A stretch of 64,000 nucleotides of DNA from an uncultured Paracoccaceae bacterium. Its GTDB lineage: Bacteria; Pseudomonadota; Alphaproteobacteria; Rhodobacterales; Rhodobacteraceae. A model generated the notes under the pieces. That model did no database searches, was not told the origin of the DNA, and was given only the letters and a program-made list of their open reading frames with translations. Shown here piece after piece: positions 18,481 to 27,794 of this stretch (position 1 is its first letter; each line of letters opens with the position of its first letter). Where the stretch lies: positions 372,001 to 436,000 of the forward strand of contig CANMFL010000004.1 of the NCBI GenBank assembly GCA_947497185.1, written 5' to 3'. A program made the position numbers and the translations under genes.

Positions 18481-19032
18481 ATGGTAGACGAAAACGCAGA
18501 ACCGATGTCCTTGGATGACCTTGTGGCAGAAGGCGAAGAGCCTGATTTTGACCAAGGCAGCTTTGAAGAAATCGAAGCAATCAAGGGCGAACGTGACGAG
18601 TTTCGCGACAAATTCATGCGTGCGCTGGCGGACGTAGAAAACATTCGCAAACGGTCCGAACGGGATCGGCGCGAGGCTGAAAACTACGGCGGGTCCAAAC
18701 TCGCACGTGATTTGCTGCCGGTTTACGACAACATGCGTCGCGCATTGCAGTCCAACGACGAAGCCGACGGCGAAGCAAACAAAGCCTTGCTTGAAGGCGT
18801 CGAACTGACAATGCGCGCGCTGATCTCAACTTTCAAAAAGCACGGCATCGACCCGATTGTGCCCGAAGTTGGCGATCGTTTTGATCCAAAACTGCACGAA
18901 GCGATGTTCGAAGCACCCGTGCCTGGCACTAAGGCAGGCGACATCATCCAAGTTGCCGCCGAAGGTTTCATGCTGCACGACCGTCTTCTGCGGGCGGCAC
19001 AAGTTGGGGTTTCCTCAACACCGGCGTCCTAA
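18481..19032 (+). CDS. grpE: Nucleotide exchange factor GrpE
   Basis: GrpE releases ADP from DnaK and acts in the heat-shock chaperone cycle. The 183-residue product starts at 18481 (MVDENAEP). An acidic N-terminus is followed by a long helix (RDEFRDKFMRALADVENIRKR) and the GrpE C-terminal domain with DLLPVYDNMRRAL, FKKHGIDPI and FDPKLHEAMF. A further in-frame ATG at 18454 overlaps hrcA and is not needed. The TPM-domain gene starts 38 bases downstream. Confidence 0.94.
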   Translation: MVDENAEPMSLDDLVAEGEEPDFDQGSFEEIEAIKGERDEFRDKFMRALADVENIRKRSERDRREAENYGGSKLARDLLPVYDNMRRALQSNDEADGEANKALLEGVELTMRALISTFKKHGIDPIVPEVGDRFDPKLHEAMFEAPVPGTKAGDIIQVAAEGFMLHDRLLRAAQVGVSSTPAS

Positions 19033-19070
19033 TCCACGCTTTCGCAAATACGATCAGGGCAGGGGCAGCA

Positions 19071-20144
19071 ATGCTCCTGCTTTTTGCGTCGCAGGCTCAG
19101 GCGCAAACGACCTATCCCGATTATGAAAATCTCTACGTGAACGACTATGCTGGCATCATCCCGAATTCATGGGAATCCCGCCTGCGCTTCAAACTCGAAG
19201 CCCTCAAAGTCGCGAGAGACATCGATTTCACCATCCTCACAATCAACCGCATGTCCGACTATGGGCACGATGGGGCGATTGAACCCTTCGCAACGGGCCT
19301 GTTTAACAAATGGGGCATAGGCGATTCACAGCGAAACGATGGGATTTTGCTGCTCGTGTCCCGTTTTGATCGCGCGTTGCGGATCGAACTCGGGTCCGGC
19401 TACGGCAACGCCCTCGACGCCGAAATGCAGCGCATCATCAACACCACAATCACGCCCGCCTTCCGCGAATATGCGTATTACACAGGCATCGACAACGGTA
19501 CTACAAAGATCATCCGCGCGGTCACAGGTCGCTTTCCGGGCGAATACGATACCAACCTTCTGATACGGATCGTCAACGCGACAGGGCGCTTCATCCAAAT
19601 GTCCTTCTGGTGGATCATTGGGATCGGCGGACCAGTCACGCTCGTTTACGGCCGAAAAGCCTATCGTCACCACAAACGCACAAAACCGCGAATATGCCGC
19701 TACGACGGCTCGAAAATGTTCTGGCTGACGGAAGACGAAGAAGACGCATTCCTCAGCCAAGGCCAAATTATCGAAGAACGCATCAAAGCGATGGATCACG
19801 ATGTCTGGGTTTGCCGCCAATGTGATCACGTGCGCGTGGACGCATATCCAGCAAGGTTCAACAGTCACAAAGTCTGCCCAGACTGTCACTACAAGACGCA
19901 GTACTTCAGCAAAATCACGGACACATATCCCACACGCACCAGCGAAGGCCACGGAACGGCCTATTCCAAGAGTAAAAACTGCGACCACGAAACGAGCAAA
20001 GCTTTCGTCATTCCGCGGATCGAAGATCAAACCATATCAAGTGGCTCCAGCTTCGGATCGTCATCGTCCTCAAGCAGTTCCTCGTCATCATCATCGTTTG
20101 GCGGCGGCAGATCCAGTGGCGGCGGGGCAAGCGGTAGCTGGTAG
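19071..20144 (+). CDS. TPM-domain protein with zinc ribbons and Ser/Gly-rich tail
   Basis: A 357-residue exported, membrane-anchored protein. After a short signal sequence ending SQAQAQ comes a TPM domain (about residues 20-150, YVNDYAGIIPNSWESRLR and GDSQRNDGILLLVSRFDRALRIELG), known from YgcG/Psb32-like proteins. A membrane segment (SFWWIIGIGGPVTLVYG, near 180) is followed by a cytoplasmic or periplasmic zinc-ribbon part: CRQC at 248-251 and CPDC at 269-272, with further Cys near 207. The C-terminus is a run of 13 serines and a GGGRSSGGGASGSW tail like that of other TPM proteins. The start is supported by an AGGGG site six bases upstream. Function is unknown to me. Confidence 0.82.
   Translation: MLLLFASQAQAQTTYPDYENLYVNDYAGIIPNSWESRLRFKLEALKVARDIDFTILTINRMSDYGHDGAIEPFATGLFNKWGIGDSQRNDGILLLVSRFDRALRIELGSGYGNALDAEMQRIINTTITPAFREYAYYTGIDNGTTKIIRAVTGRFPGEYDTNLLIRIVNATGRFIQMSFWWIIGIGGPVTLVYGRKAYRHHKRTKPRICRYDGSKMFWLTEDEEDAFLSQGQIIEERIKAMDHDVWVCRQCDHVRVDAYPARFNSHKVCPDCHYKTQYFSKITDTYPTRTSEGHGTAYSKSKNCDHETSKAFVIPRIEDQTISSGSSFGSSSSSSSSSSSSSFGGGRSSGGGASGSW
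20058..20096 (+). repeat. Serine-codon tract in the TPM gene
   Basis: Thirteen consecutive serine codons, mostly TCA and TCG with AGC/AGT mixed in, near the 3' end of the TPM-domain gene. The codons vary, so the tract is kept at protein level rather than being a pure DNA microsatellite, though slippage could still change its length. Confidence 0.85.
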
Positions 20145-20192
20145 CACGCAGCTGCCCCTTCATTTCGCCGAAACAACTCAAACTCCGACAGA

Positions 20193-22832
20193 TCAGTCGC
20201 CCGCTAAATCCCGCAATTCATATACCAACGCCAGTGCCTCGCGCGGCGTCAATTCGTCCGGCATGACGTCTCGCAACCGCGCTTCCGCCGCGGATTCCTT
20301 CACAACTTCCTTGACCGGCGCGGGCGGCGGCACGGCTGCAAACAACGGCAGATCATCAATGATCGCCTTGCGGTTCGTTCCACCCTCGCGTTCGCCCTTT
20401 TCCAAGGCGTCTAAAACGACTTTCGCCCGCTCGACCACGACCGACGGCAATCCGGCAAGCCGCGCGACTTGCACACCATAACTGCGATCCGCCGTACCCT
20501 TGCGAACCTCGTGTAGGAAAATGACGTCACCTTCCCATTCTTTTACCGTGACCGTCGCGTTATCCACGCCATCCAGTTTCGCGGATAGCGATGACATTTC
20601 GTGGTAATGCGTGGCAAACAATGCACGACACCTATTAACATCGTGTAAATGCTCCAGCGTCGCCCAAGCGATTGATAAACCGTCATAAGTCGCGGTTCCG
20701 CGCCCGATCTCATCCAAGATGACCAAGGCCCGATCATCCGCTTGGTTCAGAATCGCCGCCGTTTCGACCATCTCAACCATGAACGTAGACCGCCCTTTTG
20801 CCAGATCATCCGACGCGCCAACGCGGCTGAAAATCTGACTGACAATCCCAATATGCGCAGATTTTGCGGGTACAAAACTACCCATCTGCGCCAGAACCGC
20901 AATCAACGCATTTTGCCGCAAAAACGTGGACTTACCGGCCATGTTCGGACCCGTTAGCAACCAAATCGACTGCTCTGACAAGTCGCAGTCATTGGCAATA
21001 AATGGCGAACCTGACGCCTGCAACGCCGCCTCAACCACAGGATGCCGCCCACCTTGCAAATCAAATGCGCGGCTGTCGTCCATCTTTGGCAAAACCCAAT
21101 TTTCTGACGTCGCAAGATGCGCCAATCCAGCGGTCAAATCAATCTCTGACAACGCCCGCGCCAATGCGCCAAGTGGTCCGGCTTGCGCCACAATCGCCTG
21201 AATTAGAGACCGAAACAGACGTTTTTCAATTTCTAACGCACGACCGCCAGCATTCAAAATCCGCGTCTCGATCTCGGATAATTCAACGGTCGTAAATCGC
21301 ACTTGGTTCGCAGTTGTCTGGCGATGAATAAACGTCTCGTTCAGCGGCGGTGTCATCATCTTTTCAGCGTGCGTCGCGGTCGTCTCGATAAAGTAACCCA
21401 GCACATTGTTATGCTTAATTTTCAGCGCCGAGACGCCCGATAACTCTATAAATTCGGCCTGCATCGCCGCGATCACAGATCGCCCTTCGTCGCGCAATTT
21501 GCGCGCTTCATCCAATTCTGCGTCATATCCGGGCGCGATAAATCCGCCGTCGCGTGCCAGCAAAGGCGGTTCTGCGACGAGCGCATCATCAAGCAGCGCT
21601 AGCAATTCGTCATGCCCTTGCAAGCCAGCCGCAGCACTGATCAAAACTCCCGGTAAATCGCCGGACAAAGCCGAAAGCAGTGTCTGTGCATGGCCTATCG
21701 TGTTACGAATAGCCGCCATATCACGCGGACCACCGCGATCTAACCCAAGCCGCGACAACGCCCGATCCAGATCATGCACGCCCTTCAAGTGGTCGCGCAA
21801 ATCAGCCGTTAACTGTGTATCAGCAGCCAAAAATGCAACTGCTTCCTGCCGCTCTTGAATAACCGCCAAGGTGCAAGACGGCGACGACAACCGCCGTTCT
21901 AACAATCGCGCACCGCCAGCCGTGATCGTTTTATCAATCGCACCCAACAACGACCCAGCACGTCCACCACTCATCCCGTGGGTGAGTTCTAGCGAACGCC
22001 GCGTCGCCGCATCAATCTGCATTGTGGACCGTTGGCCCTCTGAAACAGGTGGGCGCAGCAGCGGTAATTTACCTTTTTGCGTGATCTCCAGGTATTCAAC
22101 CACAGCCGACATCGCAGCAACTTCGGCCCGCGCAAACGAGCCAAAGGCATCCAGCGAGCCGATTTTGTAAAGGTCTAACAGGCGCTTTTCACCAGCCGTA
22201 CTATCAAATGCGGCGGCGCCCAATGTCGTCAACGCGGCACCAGAATCAGACACTAATTCGGCGAATTCGCTCTCTACACCATCCACGACGATCACTTCTC
22301 GTGGCGTCAGCCGCGCCAACTCAGGACCGAGCGCCACACGCGGACAAGCCATAACATGAAACGCGCCCGTCGAAATATCGACCCAAGCGAGCGCCCCTTC
22401 ATCCCGCACAGTCGCATAAGCAGCGAGAAAATTGTGCCGCCGCGCATCCAGCAATGAGTCCTCAGTTAAAGTGCCGGGTGTCACCAAACGCACAACCTCA
22501 CGGCGAACGACTGCTTTGTAACCCCGCTTTTTTGCCTCTGCAGGGCTTTCCATCTGCTCACAGACCGCAACACGAAACCCTTTGCGGATCAGCGTTAGAA
22601 AATATCCCTCCGCCGCGTGATGCGGCACACCACACATCGGGATATCTTCGCCATCGTGTTTACCACGTTTTGTCAGCGCAATATCCAACGCCTCTGCCGC
22701 AAGAACGGCATCATCAAAAAACATCTCATAAAAGTCGCCCATTCGGTAGAACAACAACGCATCCGGATGCGCCTGTTTTATCTCCAAAAATTGCGCCATC
22801 ATGGGCGTTACTGTGCTTTTTTCGACTGCCAT
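20193..22832 (-). CDS. mutS: DNA mismatch repair protein MutS
   Basis: Recognises mismatches and small loops and starts strand-directed repair. The product is 879 residues from ATG 22832 (MAVEKSTVTPMMAQF); a longer frame to 23003 would overlap the divergent malic enzyme. The mismatch-binding FYRMGDFYEMF motif (Phe-x-Glu) lies near residue 30. The ATPase domain has Walker A TGPNMAGKST near residue 627, Walker B ILDEIGRGTATYDG and FATHYHE. The N-terminal connector and clamp regions are of normal length. No mutL is in the window. Confidence 0.97.
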   Translation of the reverse strand: MAVEKSTVTPMMAQFLEIKQAHPDALLFYRMGDFYEMFFDDAVLAAEALDIALTKRGKHDGEDIPMCGVPHHAAEGYFLTLIRKGFRVAVCEQMESPAEAKKRGYKAVVRREVVRLVTPGTLTEDSLLDARRHNFLAAYATVRDEGALAWVDISTGAFHVMACPRVALGPELARLTPREVIVVDGVESEFAELVSDSGAALTTLGAAAFDSTAGEKRLLDLYKIGSLDAFGSFARAEVAAMSAVVEYLEITQKGKLPLLRPPVSEGQRSTMQIDAATRRSLELTHGMSGGRAGSLLGAIDKTITAGGARLLERRLSSPSCTLAVIQERQEAVAFLAADTQLTADLRDHLKGVHDLDRALSRLGLDRGGPRDMAAIRNTIGHAQTLLSALSGDLPGVLISAAAGLQGHDELLALLDDALVAEPPLLARDGGFIAPGYDAELDEARKLRDEGRSVIAAMQAEFIELSGVSALKIKHNNVLGYFIETTATHAEKMMTPPLNETFIHRQTTANQVRFTTVELSEIETRILNAGGRALEIEKRLFRSLIQAIVAQAGPLGALARALSEIDLTAGLAHLATSENWVLPKMDDSRAFDLQGGRHPVVEAALQASGSPFIANDCDLSEQSIWLLTGPNMAGKSTFLRQNALIAVLAQMGSFVPAKSAHIGIVSQIFSRVGASDDLAKGRSTFMVEMVETAAILNQADDRALVILDEIGRGTATYDGLSIAWATLEHLHDVNRCRALFATHYHEMSSLSAKLDGVDNATVTVKEWEGDVIFLHEVRKGTADRSYGVQVARLAGLPSVVVERAKVVLDALEKGEREGGTNRKAIIDDLPLFAAVPPPAPVKEVVKESAAEARLRDVMPDELTPREALALVYELRDLAGD

Positions 22833-22956
22833 TGGGCCCCCTGGATCATCGAAATCACAATACCGATGCGATGTTAGCGACGAAACCCCGAAATGACCCC
22901 GTTGCCCTTTGGTTTGATCCCCCCTTACAAAGGTTGAACGCGCAAGGGAGAACAGC

Positions 22957-25212
22957 ATGGCCAAGACGAAAATGACGCGAGAGGACGCATTGTCGTTCCA
23001 CATCGCGCCGACACCGGGAAAATGGGAAATTCAGGCGACGGTGCCTATGACGACGCAACGCGATTTGTCGCTGGCCTATTCCCCAGGCGTGGCCATTCCT
23101 TGCGAAGAAATCGCTGCAAATCCGGCGACGGCCTACGACTACACGAACAAGGGAAACCTTGTCGCGGTAATCTCAAACGGGACCGCAGTTCTGGGTCTCG
23201 GCAACCTTGGTGCGCTCGCGTCAAAGCCGGTGATGGAAGGCAAATCCGTCCTGTTCAAACGTTTTGCAGACGTGAATTCCATTGATCTTGAACTCGACAC
23301 CGAAGACCCCGAGGCCTTTTGCAATGCCGTAAAGTTAATGGGTCCGACCTTTGGCGGCATTAACCTTGAGGACATCAAAGCACCTGAATGCTTTATCATT
23401 GAACAGCGCCTCAAAGAGGAAATGGATATCCCCGTTTTCCATGACGACCAACATGGAACAGCTGTGATCTGCGCGGCGGGGTTGCTCAACGCGCTACATA
23501 TCTCTGGCAAGAAAATCGACGAAGTTAAAATCGTGCTCAACGGGGCAGGTGCCGCTGGTATTGCATGCCTTGAACTGCTCAAGGCGATGGGCGCAAAGCA
23601 CGACAACTGCATCATGTGCGATACAAAAGGCGTGATTTATCAAGGCCGTACCGAGGGTATGAACCAATGGAAATCTGCCCACGCCGCGAATACCGACACG
23701 CGTACCCTGTCCGAGGCGATGGATGGCTGCGACGTGTTCCTTGGCGTGTCTGCCAAAGGTGCCGTGACCCAAGACATGGTGATGTCGATGGCGCCAAACG
23801 CTGTGATTTTTGCGATGGCAAACCCCGATCCAGAGATCACACCAGAAGAGGCGCACGCGGTTCGTGATGACGTGATCGTCGCAACGGGGCGTTCCGATTA
23901 CCCCAATCAGGTTAACAACGTCCTTGGGTTTCCCTACCTTTTCCGTGGTGCGCTGGATATTCACGCCCGCGCCATTAACGATGAAATGAAAATCGCTTGC
24001 GCTCAGGCGCTCGCCGATCTCGCCCGCGAAAACGTGCCTGACGAGGTCGCGCTGGCCTATGGCAAAAAACTGTCGTTCGGTCGCGATTACATCATCCCAA
24101 CGCCCTTCGATCCGCGTCTAATTTATCGCATTCCCACCGCAGTGGCACAGGCTGGCATGGATACTGGCGTCGCTCGTCGCCCGATCGTTGACATGGACGG
24201 ATACGAGGCGTCGCTTAAGGCGCGGATGGACCCGACCGCGAACATGTTGCGCAATCTGAATGCTCGCGCTCGCGCCAACCAATCGACGGTTGTTTTTGCC
24301 GAAGGCGACGATCCGCGTGTGCTGCGTGCTGCGATCACATATCAGCGATCCGGCTTCGGTACGGCCCTCGTCGTGGGACGTGATGATGACGTCGCGGACA
24401 AGTTGAGATCCGAAGGCATGTCCGACGCAATCGGCGAGCTGACAATCGTAAATGCGGCCAAAACCACCGAGTTAGACACTTACAAAGACTTCCTCTACGA
24501 GCGCCTCCAACGCAAAGGGTTGGACATGCAGGACGTTCATCGTCTAGCTGCACGGGATCGTCACGTGTTCGCCGCGCTTATGGTCGCACATGGACACGCC
24601 GATGGGATGGTGACTGGTGCGACACGCAAATCCGCCCATGTTCTCGAACTGATTAACCACGTTTTCGACGCTGGCCCGCATGATGGTGCCGTTGGTGTCA
24701 GCGCGATTTTGAACAAAGGTAAAATCGTGCTGATGGCCGACACGCTTGTCCATGAATGGCCCGACGAAAACGATCTGGCGGACATTGCGGAACGCGGTGC
24801 TTCCGTTGCGCGCGAACTCGGCCTTGATCCACGCGTTGCCTTTGTGTCGTTCTCGACCTTCGGTTATCCAGTGTCGGAACGTGCGACGAAAATGCACGTG
24901 GCGCCTACGATCCTCGACCAGCGCGGCGTTGATTTCGAATACGAAGGCGAAATGAACGTCGATGTCGCCTTGAATCCCAAAGTCATGGCGCAATATCCGT
25001 TCCAGCGGTTATCCGGCCCCGCGAATGTGTTGGTTGTTCCGGCGCGTCACTCTGCCTCGATTTCCGTCAAACTGATGCAAGAAATGGCGGGCGCGACCGT
25101 GATCGGCCCAATTCTATCCGGCGTCGGAAAACCTGTGCAAATCTGCTCCGCGACCTCTACGGTGAATGATATCTTGAACATGGCCGTTATCGCCGCATGT
25201 CGCATTGGGTAA
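22957..25212 (+). CDS. maeB: NADP-dependent malic enzyme with phosphotransacetylase domain
   Basis: Oxidatively decarboxylates malate to pyruvate with NADP, supplying NADPH and linking the TCA cycle to gluconeogenesis. The 751-residue length is that of the MaeB hybrid: malic enzyme domain to about residue 430 (RDLSLAYSPGVAIPC, FHDDQHGTA, NGAGAAGIACLELL, FAMANPDPEI) followed by a PTA-like domain (VFAEGDDPRVLRAA, GHADGMVTGATR). In such hybrids the PTA part is catalytically silent and allosteric. An AAGGGAGAA site precedes the ATG. A kinase gene starts three bases after the stop, so this is the head of a four-gene unit. Confidence 0.95.
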   Translation: MAKTKMTREDALSFHIAPTPGKWEIQATVPMTTQRDLSLAYSPGVAIPCEEIAANPATAYDYTNKGNLVAVISNGTAVLGLGNLGALASKPVMEGKSVLFKRFADVNSIDLELDTEDPEAFCNAVKLMGPTFGGINLEDIKAPECFIIEQRLKEEMDIPVFHDDQHGTAVICAAGLLNALHISGKKIDEVKIVLNGAGAAGIACLELLKAMGAKHDNCIMCDTKGVIYQGRTEGMNQWKSAHAANTDTRTLSEAMDGCDVFLGVSAKGAVTQDMVMSMAPNAVIFAMANPDPEITPEEAHAVRDDVIVATGRSDYPNQVNNVLGFPYLFRGALDIHARAINDEMKIACAQALADLARENVPDEVALAYGKKLSFGRDYIIPTPFDPRLIYRIPTAVAQAGMDTGVARRPIVDMDGYEASLKARMDPTANMLRNLNARARANQSTVVFAEGDDPRVLRAAITYQRSGFGTALVVGRDDDVADKLRSEGMSDAIGELTIVNAAKTTELDTYKDFLYERLQRKGLDMQDVHRLAARDRHVFAALMVAHGHADGMVTGATRKSAHVLELINHVFDAGPHDGAVGVSAILNKGKIVLMADTLVHEWPDENDLADIAERGASVARELGLDPRVAFVSFSTFGYPVSERATKMHVAPTILDQRGVDFEYEGEMNVDVALNPKVMAQYPFQRLSGPANVLVVPARHSASISVKLMQEMAGATVIGPILSGVGKPVQICSATSTVNDILNMAVIAACRIG

Positions 25213-25215
25213 AAC

Positions 25216-26082
25216 ATGACTATCTGGAACTTAGGCTCTATCAACGCGGATTTCGTCTATACCGTGCCGCATATCCCCGCACCCGGCGAGACACTAGCCG
25301 CCACTGATCGCAAGGTGTTCTTGGGCGGGAAGGGCGCGAATATGTCGGTCGCGGGCGCACGTGCCGCCGCGCAGGTCAAACACATCGGGGCCATTGGCCA
25401 CGACGGTTTGTGGACTAAACAGCGCTTGCTCGAATACGGCGTCGATACCCAGCATATCACAACGTTAGACACTGAAACGGCCCATGCGATCATCGCCGTT
25501 GATGCCGATTCCGAAAACATGATTATCCTGCATCCCGGTGCGAATACGAAGATCCCGCAGGCGATTTTGCAGAATGCGTTGTCAGAAGCGCAGACCGGCG
25601 ATTGGTTCATCACGCAAAACGAGACAAATTTGCAGCGGACAGGCACGCAGTTGGCCAAGAAAATGGGCCTGAAAGTCGCTTATGCCGCGGCCCCTTTTGA
25701 CGCCGAACGTGTGCAAGCGGTCCTCGAATATCTCGATTTCCTAATCTTGAACGCGGTTGAGGCCGAGCAGCTGAAACAAGCCACTGGTCAAGACCCTGCC
25801 GATCTCGGCGTGAAAGACGTGATCGTGACCTTGGGCGCGGATGGTGCCGATTGGTATTCGCGCAATGGCAAGCAGCATTTTGAGGCGATCAACGTTGATC
25901 CCGTCGATACAACGGGGGCTGGCGACACGTTCACAGGCTACGTTCTCGCAGGCCTAGATCGACAGTTAACCATGGAACAATCCATCGCACTTGCGCTCAA
26001 AGCAGGCGCATTGATGGTGACGCGTTACGGCACAGCCGACGTCATTCCCGACCTTTCAGAAGTACAGGCATTCAACCGATGA
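25216..26082 (+). CDS. PfkB-family carbohydrate kinase (ribokinase-like)
   Basis: ATP-dependent sugar or nucleoside kinase of the ribokinase fold, 288 residues. The N-terminal substrate site has GSINADFVYTV and the PfkB signature 1 region GGKGANMSVAGARA near residue 36; signature 2 VDPVDTTGAGDTFTGYVLAGL near residue 230 holds the catalytic Asp in GAGD. Ribokinase is the closest family I recognise, but the substrate cannot be read from sequence. It starts three bases after maeB and overlaps the aminotransferase gene by four bases (ATGA), so all are coupled. Confidence 0.9.
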   Translation: MTIWNLGSINADFVYTVPHIPAPGETLAATDRKVFLGGKGANMSVAGARAAAQVKHIGAIGHDGLWTKQRLLEYGVDTQHITTLDTETAHAIIAVDADSENMIILHPGANTKIPQAILQNALSEAQTGDWFITQNETNLQRTGTQLAKKMGLKVAYAAAPFDAERVQAVLEYLDFLILNAVEAEQLKQATGQDPADLGVKDVIVTLGADGADWYSRNGKQHFEAINVDPVDTTGAGDTFTGYVLAGLDRQLTMEQSIALALKAGALMVTRYGTADVIPDLSEVQAFNR

Positions 26083-26987
26083 CCGACCACCTCACGACCC
26101 ACCAAGCCGAAGAAGACGCCCGAAACGACAACATCCTCATTTATGTGGACGGAAAGATCGTTCCAAAGGAAAAAGCCGTTGTTAGTGTCTATGACAGCGG
26201 CTTCATGCTCGGTGATGGCGTCTGGGAAGGGCTGCGTTTACACGACAATACGTGGGCTTTTGCGGACGAACATCTTGATCGCCTCTTTGAGGCGGCAAAA
26301 GCCATTGATCTCGATATCGAGATGGACCGAAAAGGCGTGATGAACGCCTTATTAGAGACGCAAAAGGCGAACGGTATCACCACCGACGCTCATGCCAGAT
26401 TGATGATCACACGCGGCGTCAAAATTCGTCCGTTCCAGCACCCGAACTTGTCGCAAACGGGTCCGACTTTTGTGATTATCGTCGAACATTCGAAACCGAA
26501 AATCCCGCGCCCGATCAGCCTTGCGACCGTGCCACACCAGCGGGGCTTGCCGATGACGCAAGACCCCAAGCTGAACTCGCATTCCAAACTGAACTGCATT
26601 CTCGCCTGTATCGCTGCGCAAAAAGCGGGCGCTGATGAGGCGCTGATGCTCGACGTACATGGTTTTGTGAACACGACAAACGCCTGCAACTTTTTCATCG
26701 TGCGTAAGGGCGCAGTTTGGACGTCGACGGGCGACTACTGCATGAACGGGATCACCCGTCAAAAAGTCATCGACCTGTGCCGCGCCAACGACATTCCGGT
26801 ATTCGAACGGAACTACTCGCTGGTTGATACCTACGGTGCTGACGAGGCGTTTTTGACGGGTACGTTCGGTGCGCAAACGCCAGTTGGGTCCATTGATGGG
26901 CGTGTCATCGGGAATGGAAATATCGGTCCGATGACGACACGTTTACGGAAACTTTACGCGGACATGATCGCGCAGGAATGTCGTTAA
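26079..26987 (+). CDS. Class IV (fold-type IV) PLP-dependent aminotransferase
   Basis: A 302-residue member of the branched-chain / D-amino acid aminotransferase / aminodeoxychorismate lyase superfamily. Visible motifs are YVDGKIVPKEKAVVSVYDSGFMLGDGVWEGLR (N-terminal domain, given here in outline), NSHSKLNCILACIAAQKAGADEALMLD with the probable PLP lysine in SKLN near residue 170, the cofactor-phosphate region NTTNACNFFIV, and a C-terminal LTGTFGAQTPVGSIDGR. It is more like the D-amino acid/BCAT-like group than canonical IlvE, but the substrate is unknown. The kinase gene overlaps its start by four bases and the P-loop gene begins on its stop. Confidence 0.85.
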   Translation: MTDHLTTHQAEEDARNDNILIYVDGKIVPKEKAVVSVYDSGFMLGDGVWEGLRLHDNTWAFADEHLDRLFEAAKAIDLDIEMDRKGVMNALLETQKANGITTDAHARLMITRGVKIRPFQHPNLSQTGPTFVIIVEHSKPKIPRPISLATVPHQRGLPMTQDPKLNSHSKLNCILACIAAQKAGADEALMLDVHGFVNTTNACNFFIVRKGAVWTSTGDYCMNGITRQKVIDLCRANDIPVFERNYSLVDTYGADEAFLTGTFGAQTPVGSIDGRVIGNGNIGPMTTRLRKLYADMIAQECR

Positions 26988-27685
26988 TGCGGATCGCGAT
27001 GTGGTCCGGCCCGCGAAATTTGTCCACGGCGATGATGTACGCCTTTGGCAATCGTGCCGATTTTGCCGTTTGGGATGAACCATTTTACGCGGCGTACCTC
27101 AAGCAGACCGGTTCCGATCATCCAATGGCCACCGAGATTATTGCAGCACACGAGGCTGATCCAGACAAAGTCGCCGCCCGCTGCATAGGCTCTATTCCTG
27201 ACGAAAAGCCGCATTTCTACATGAAACACATGCCGCACCACATGATTGACGGTATGCCGTTGGACTGGACTGCCGCATGTGAAAACATCCACCTTATCCG
27301 CCATCCTGCCCGCGTCATCGCGAGCTATGCGGCAAAGCGTGAACAGATTACCGCGCTTGATCTGGGTTTCAAACAGCAGGTCGATATGTTCGACAAAATC
27401 GGCGGCGTTGTGATCGACAGCAGCGATATTCGCGCCGATCCCGAAGAAATGCTGCATCTGCTGTGCGACGTCATCGGGCTCGATTTTGATCCGGCTATGC
27501 TGGCGTGGGATGCTGGACCGCGTGATGCGGACGGGATCTGGGCTAAACATTGGTATAACGCCGTGCATCAATCGACGGGCTTTGCAGGTGCCGAGGGACC
27601 GCTGCCGGAATTGAGGGGTCGCGACGCCGAATTACTGGCAGAAACGCTGCCATATTACGAGCAACTCGAAAAAGAGAAAATTTAG
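26987..27685 (+). CDS. Sulfotransferase-family P-loop protein
   Basis: A 232-residue protein whose N-terminus MRIAMWSGPRNLSTAMMYAF resembles the 5'-phosphosulfate-binding loop of sulfotransferases, followed by WDEPFYAAYL and, near residue 105, HLIRHPARVIASYAA, which resembles the 3'-phosphate-binding motif. The start at 26987 overlaps the aminotransferase stop (TAATG) and has an AGGA site nine bases upstream; an ATG at 26978 has no room for a ribosome-binding site. Whether it transfers sulfate is not shown. It ends the maeB-kinase-aminotransferase unit. Confidence 0.8.
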   Translation: MRIAMWSGPRNLSTAMMYAFGNRADFAVWDEPFYAAYLKQTGSDHPMATEIIAAHEADPDKVAARCIGSIPDEKPHFYMKHMPHHMIDGMPLDWTAACENIHLIRHPARVIASYAAKREQITALDLGFKQQVDMFDKIGGVVIDSSDIRADPEEMLHLLCDVIGLDFDPAMLAWDAGPRDADGIWAKHWYNAVHQSTGFAGAEGPLPELRGRDAELLAETLPYYEQLEKEKI

Positions 27686-27762
27686 CAGTCGGATTCAGAA
27701 AATCGCAACCTATCGATTCTAAAAGTGAATTGTAGTTTGTAACGATTAGAATCATGTTTTGT

Positions 27763-27786
27763 TCCCGGTGGTGAAAGCCACCGGGA
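27763..27786. terminator. Hairpin between convergent genes
   Basis: TCCCGGTGG, loop TGAAAG, CCACCGGGA: a perfect nine-pair stem between the sulfotransferase-like gene and the convergent SCP2 gene. No T-run follows on either strand, so efficient intrinsic termination is doubtful; it may mark 3' ends made by Rho or by processing. Confidence 0.5.
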
Positions 27787-27794
27787 TACGTCTT

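Noticed and set aside
19326..20030. A long antisense reading frame (234 codons) opposite the TPM gene
   Set aside because: It lies entirely inside the TPM gene on the opposite strand, has no family-like motif and no ribosome-binding site, and the sense protein is clearly conserved.
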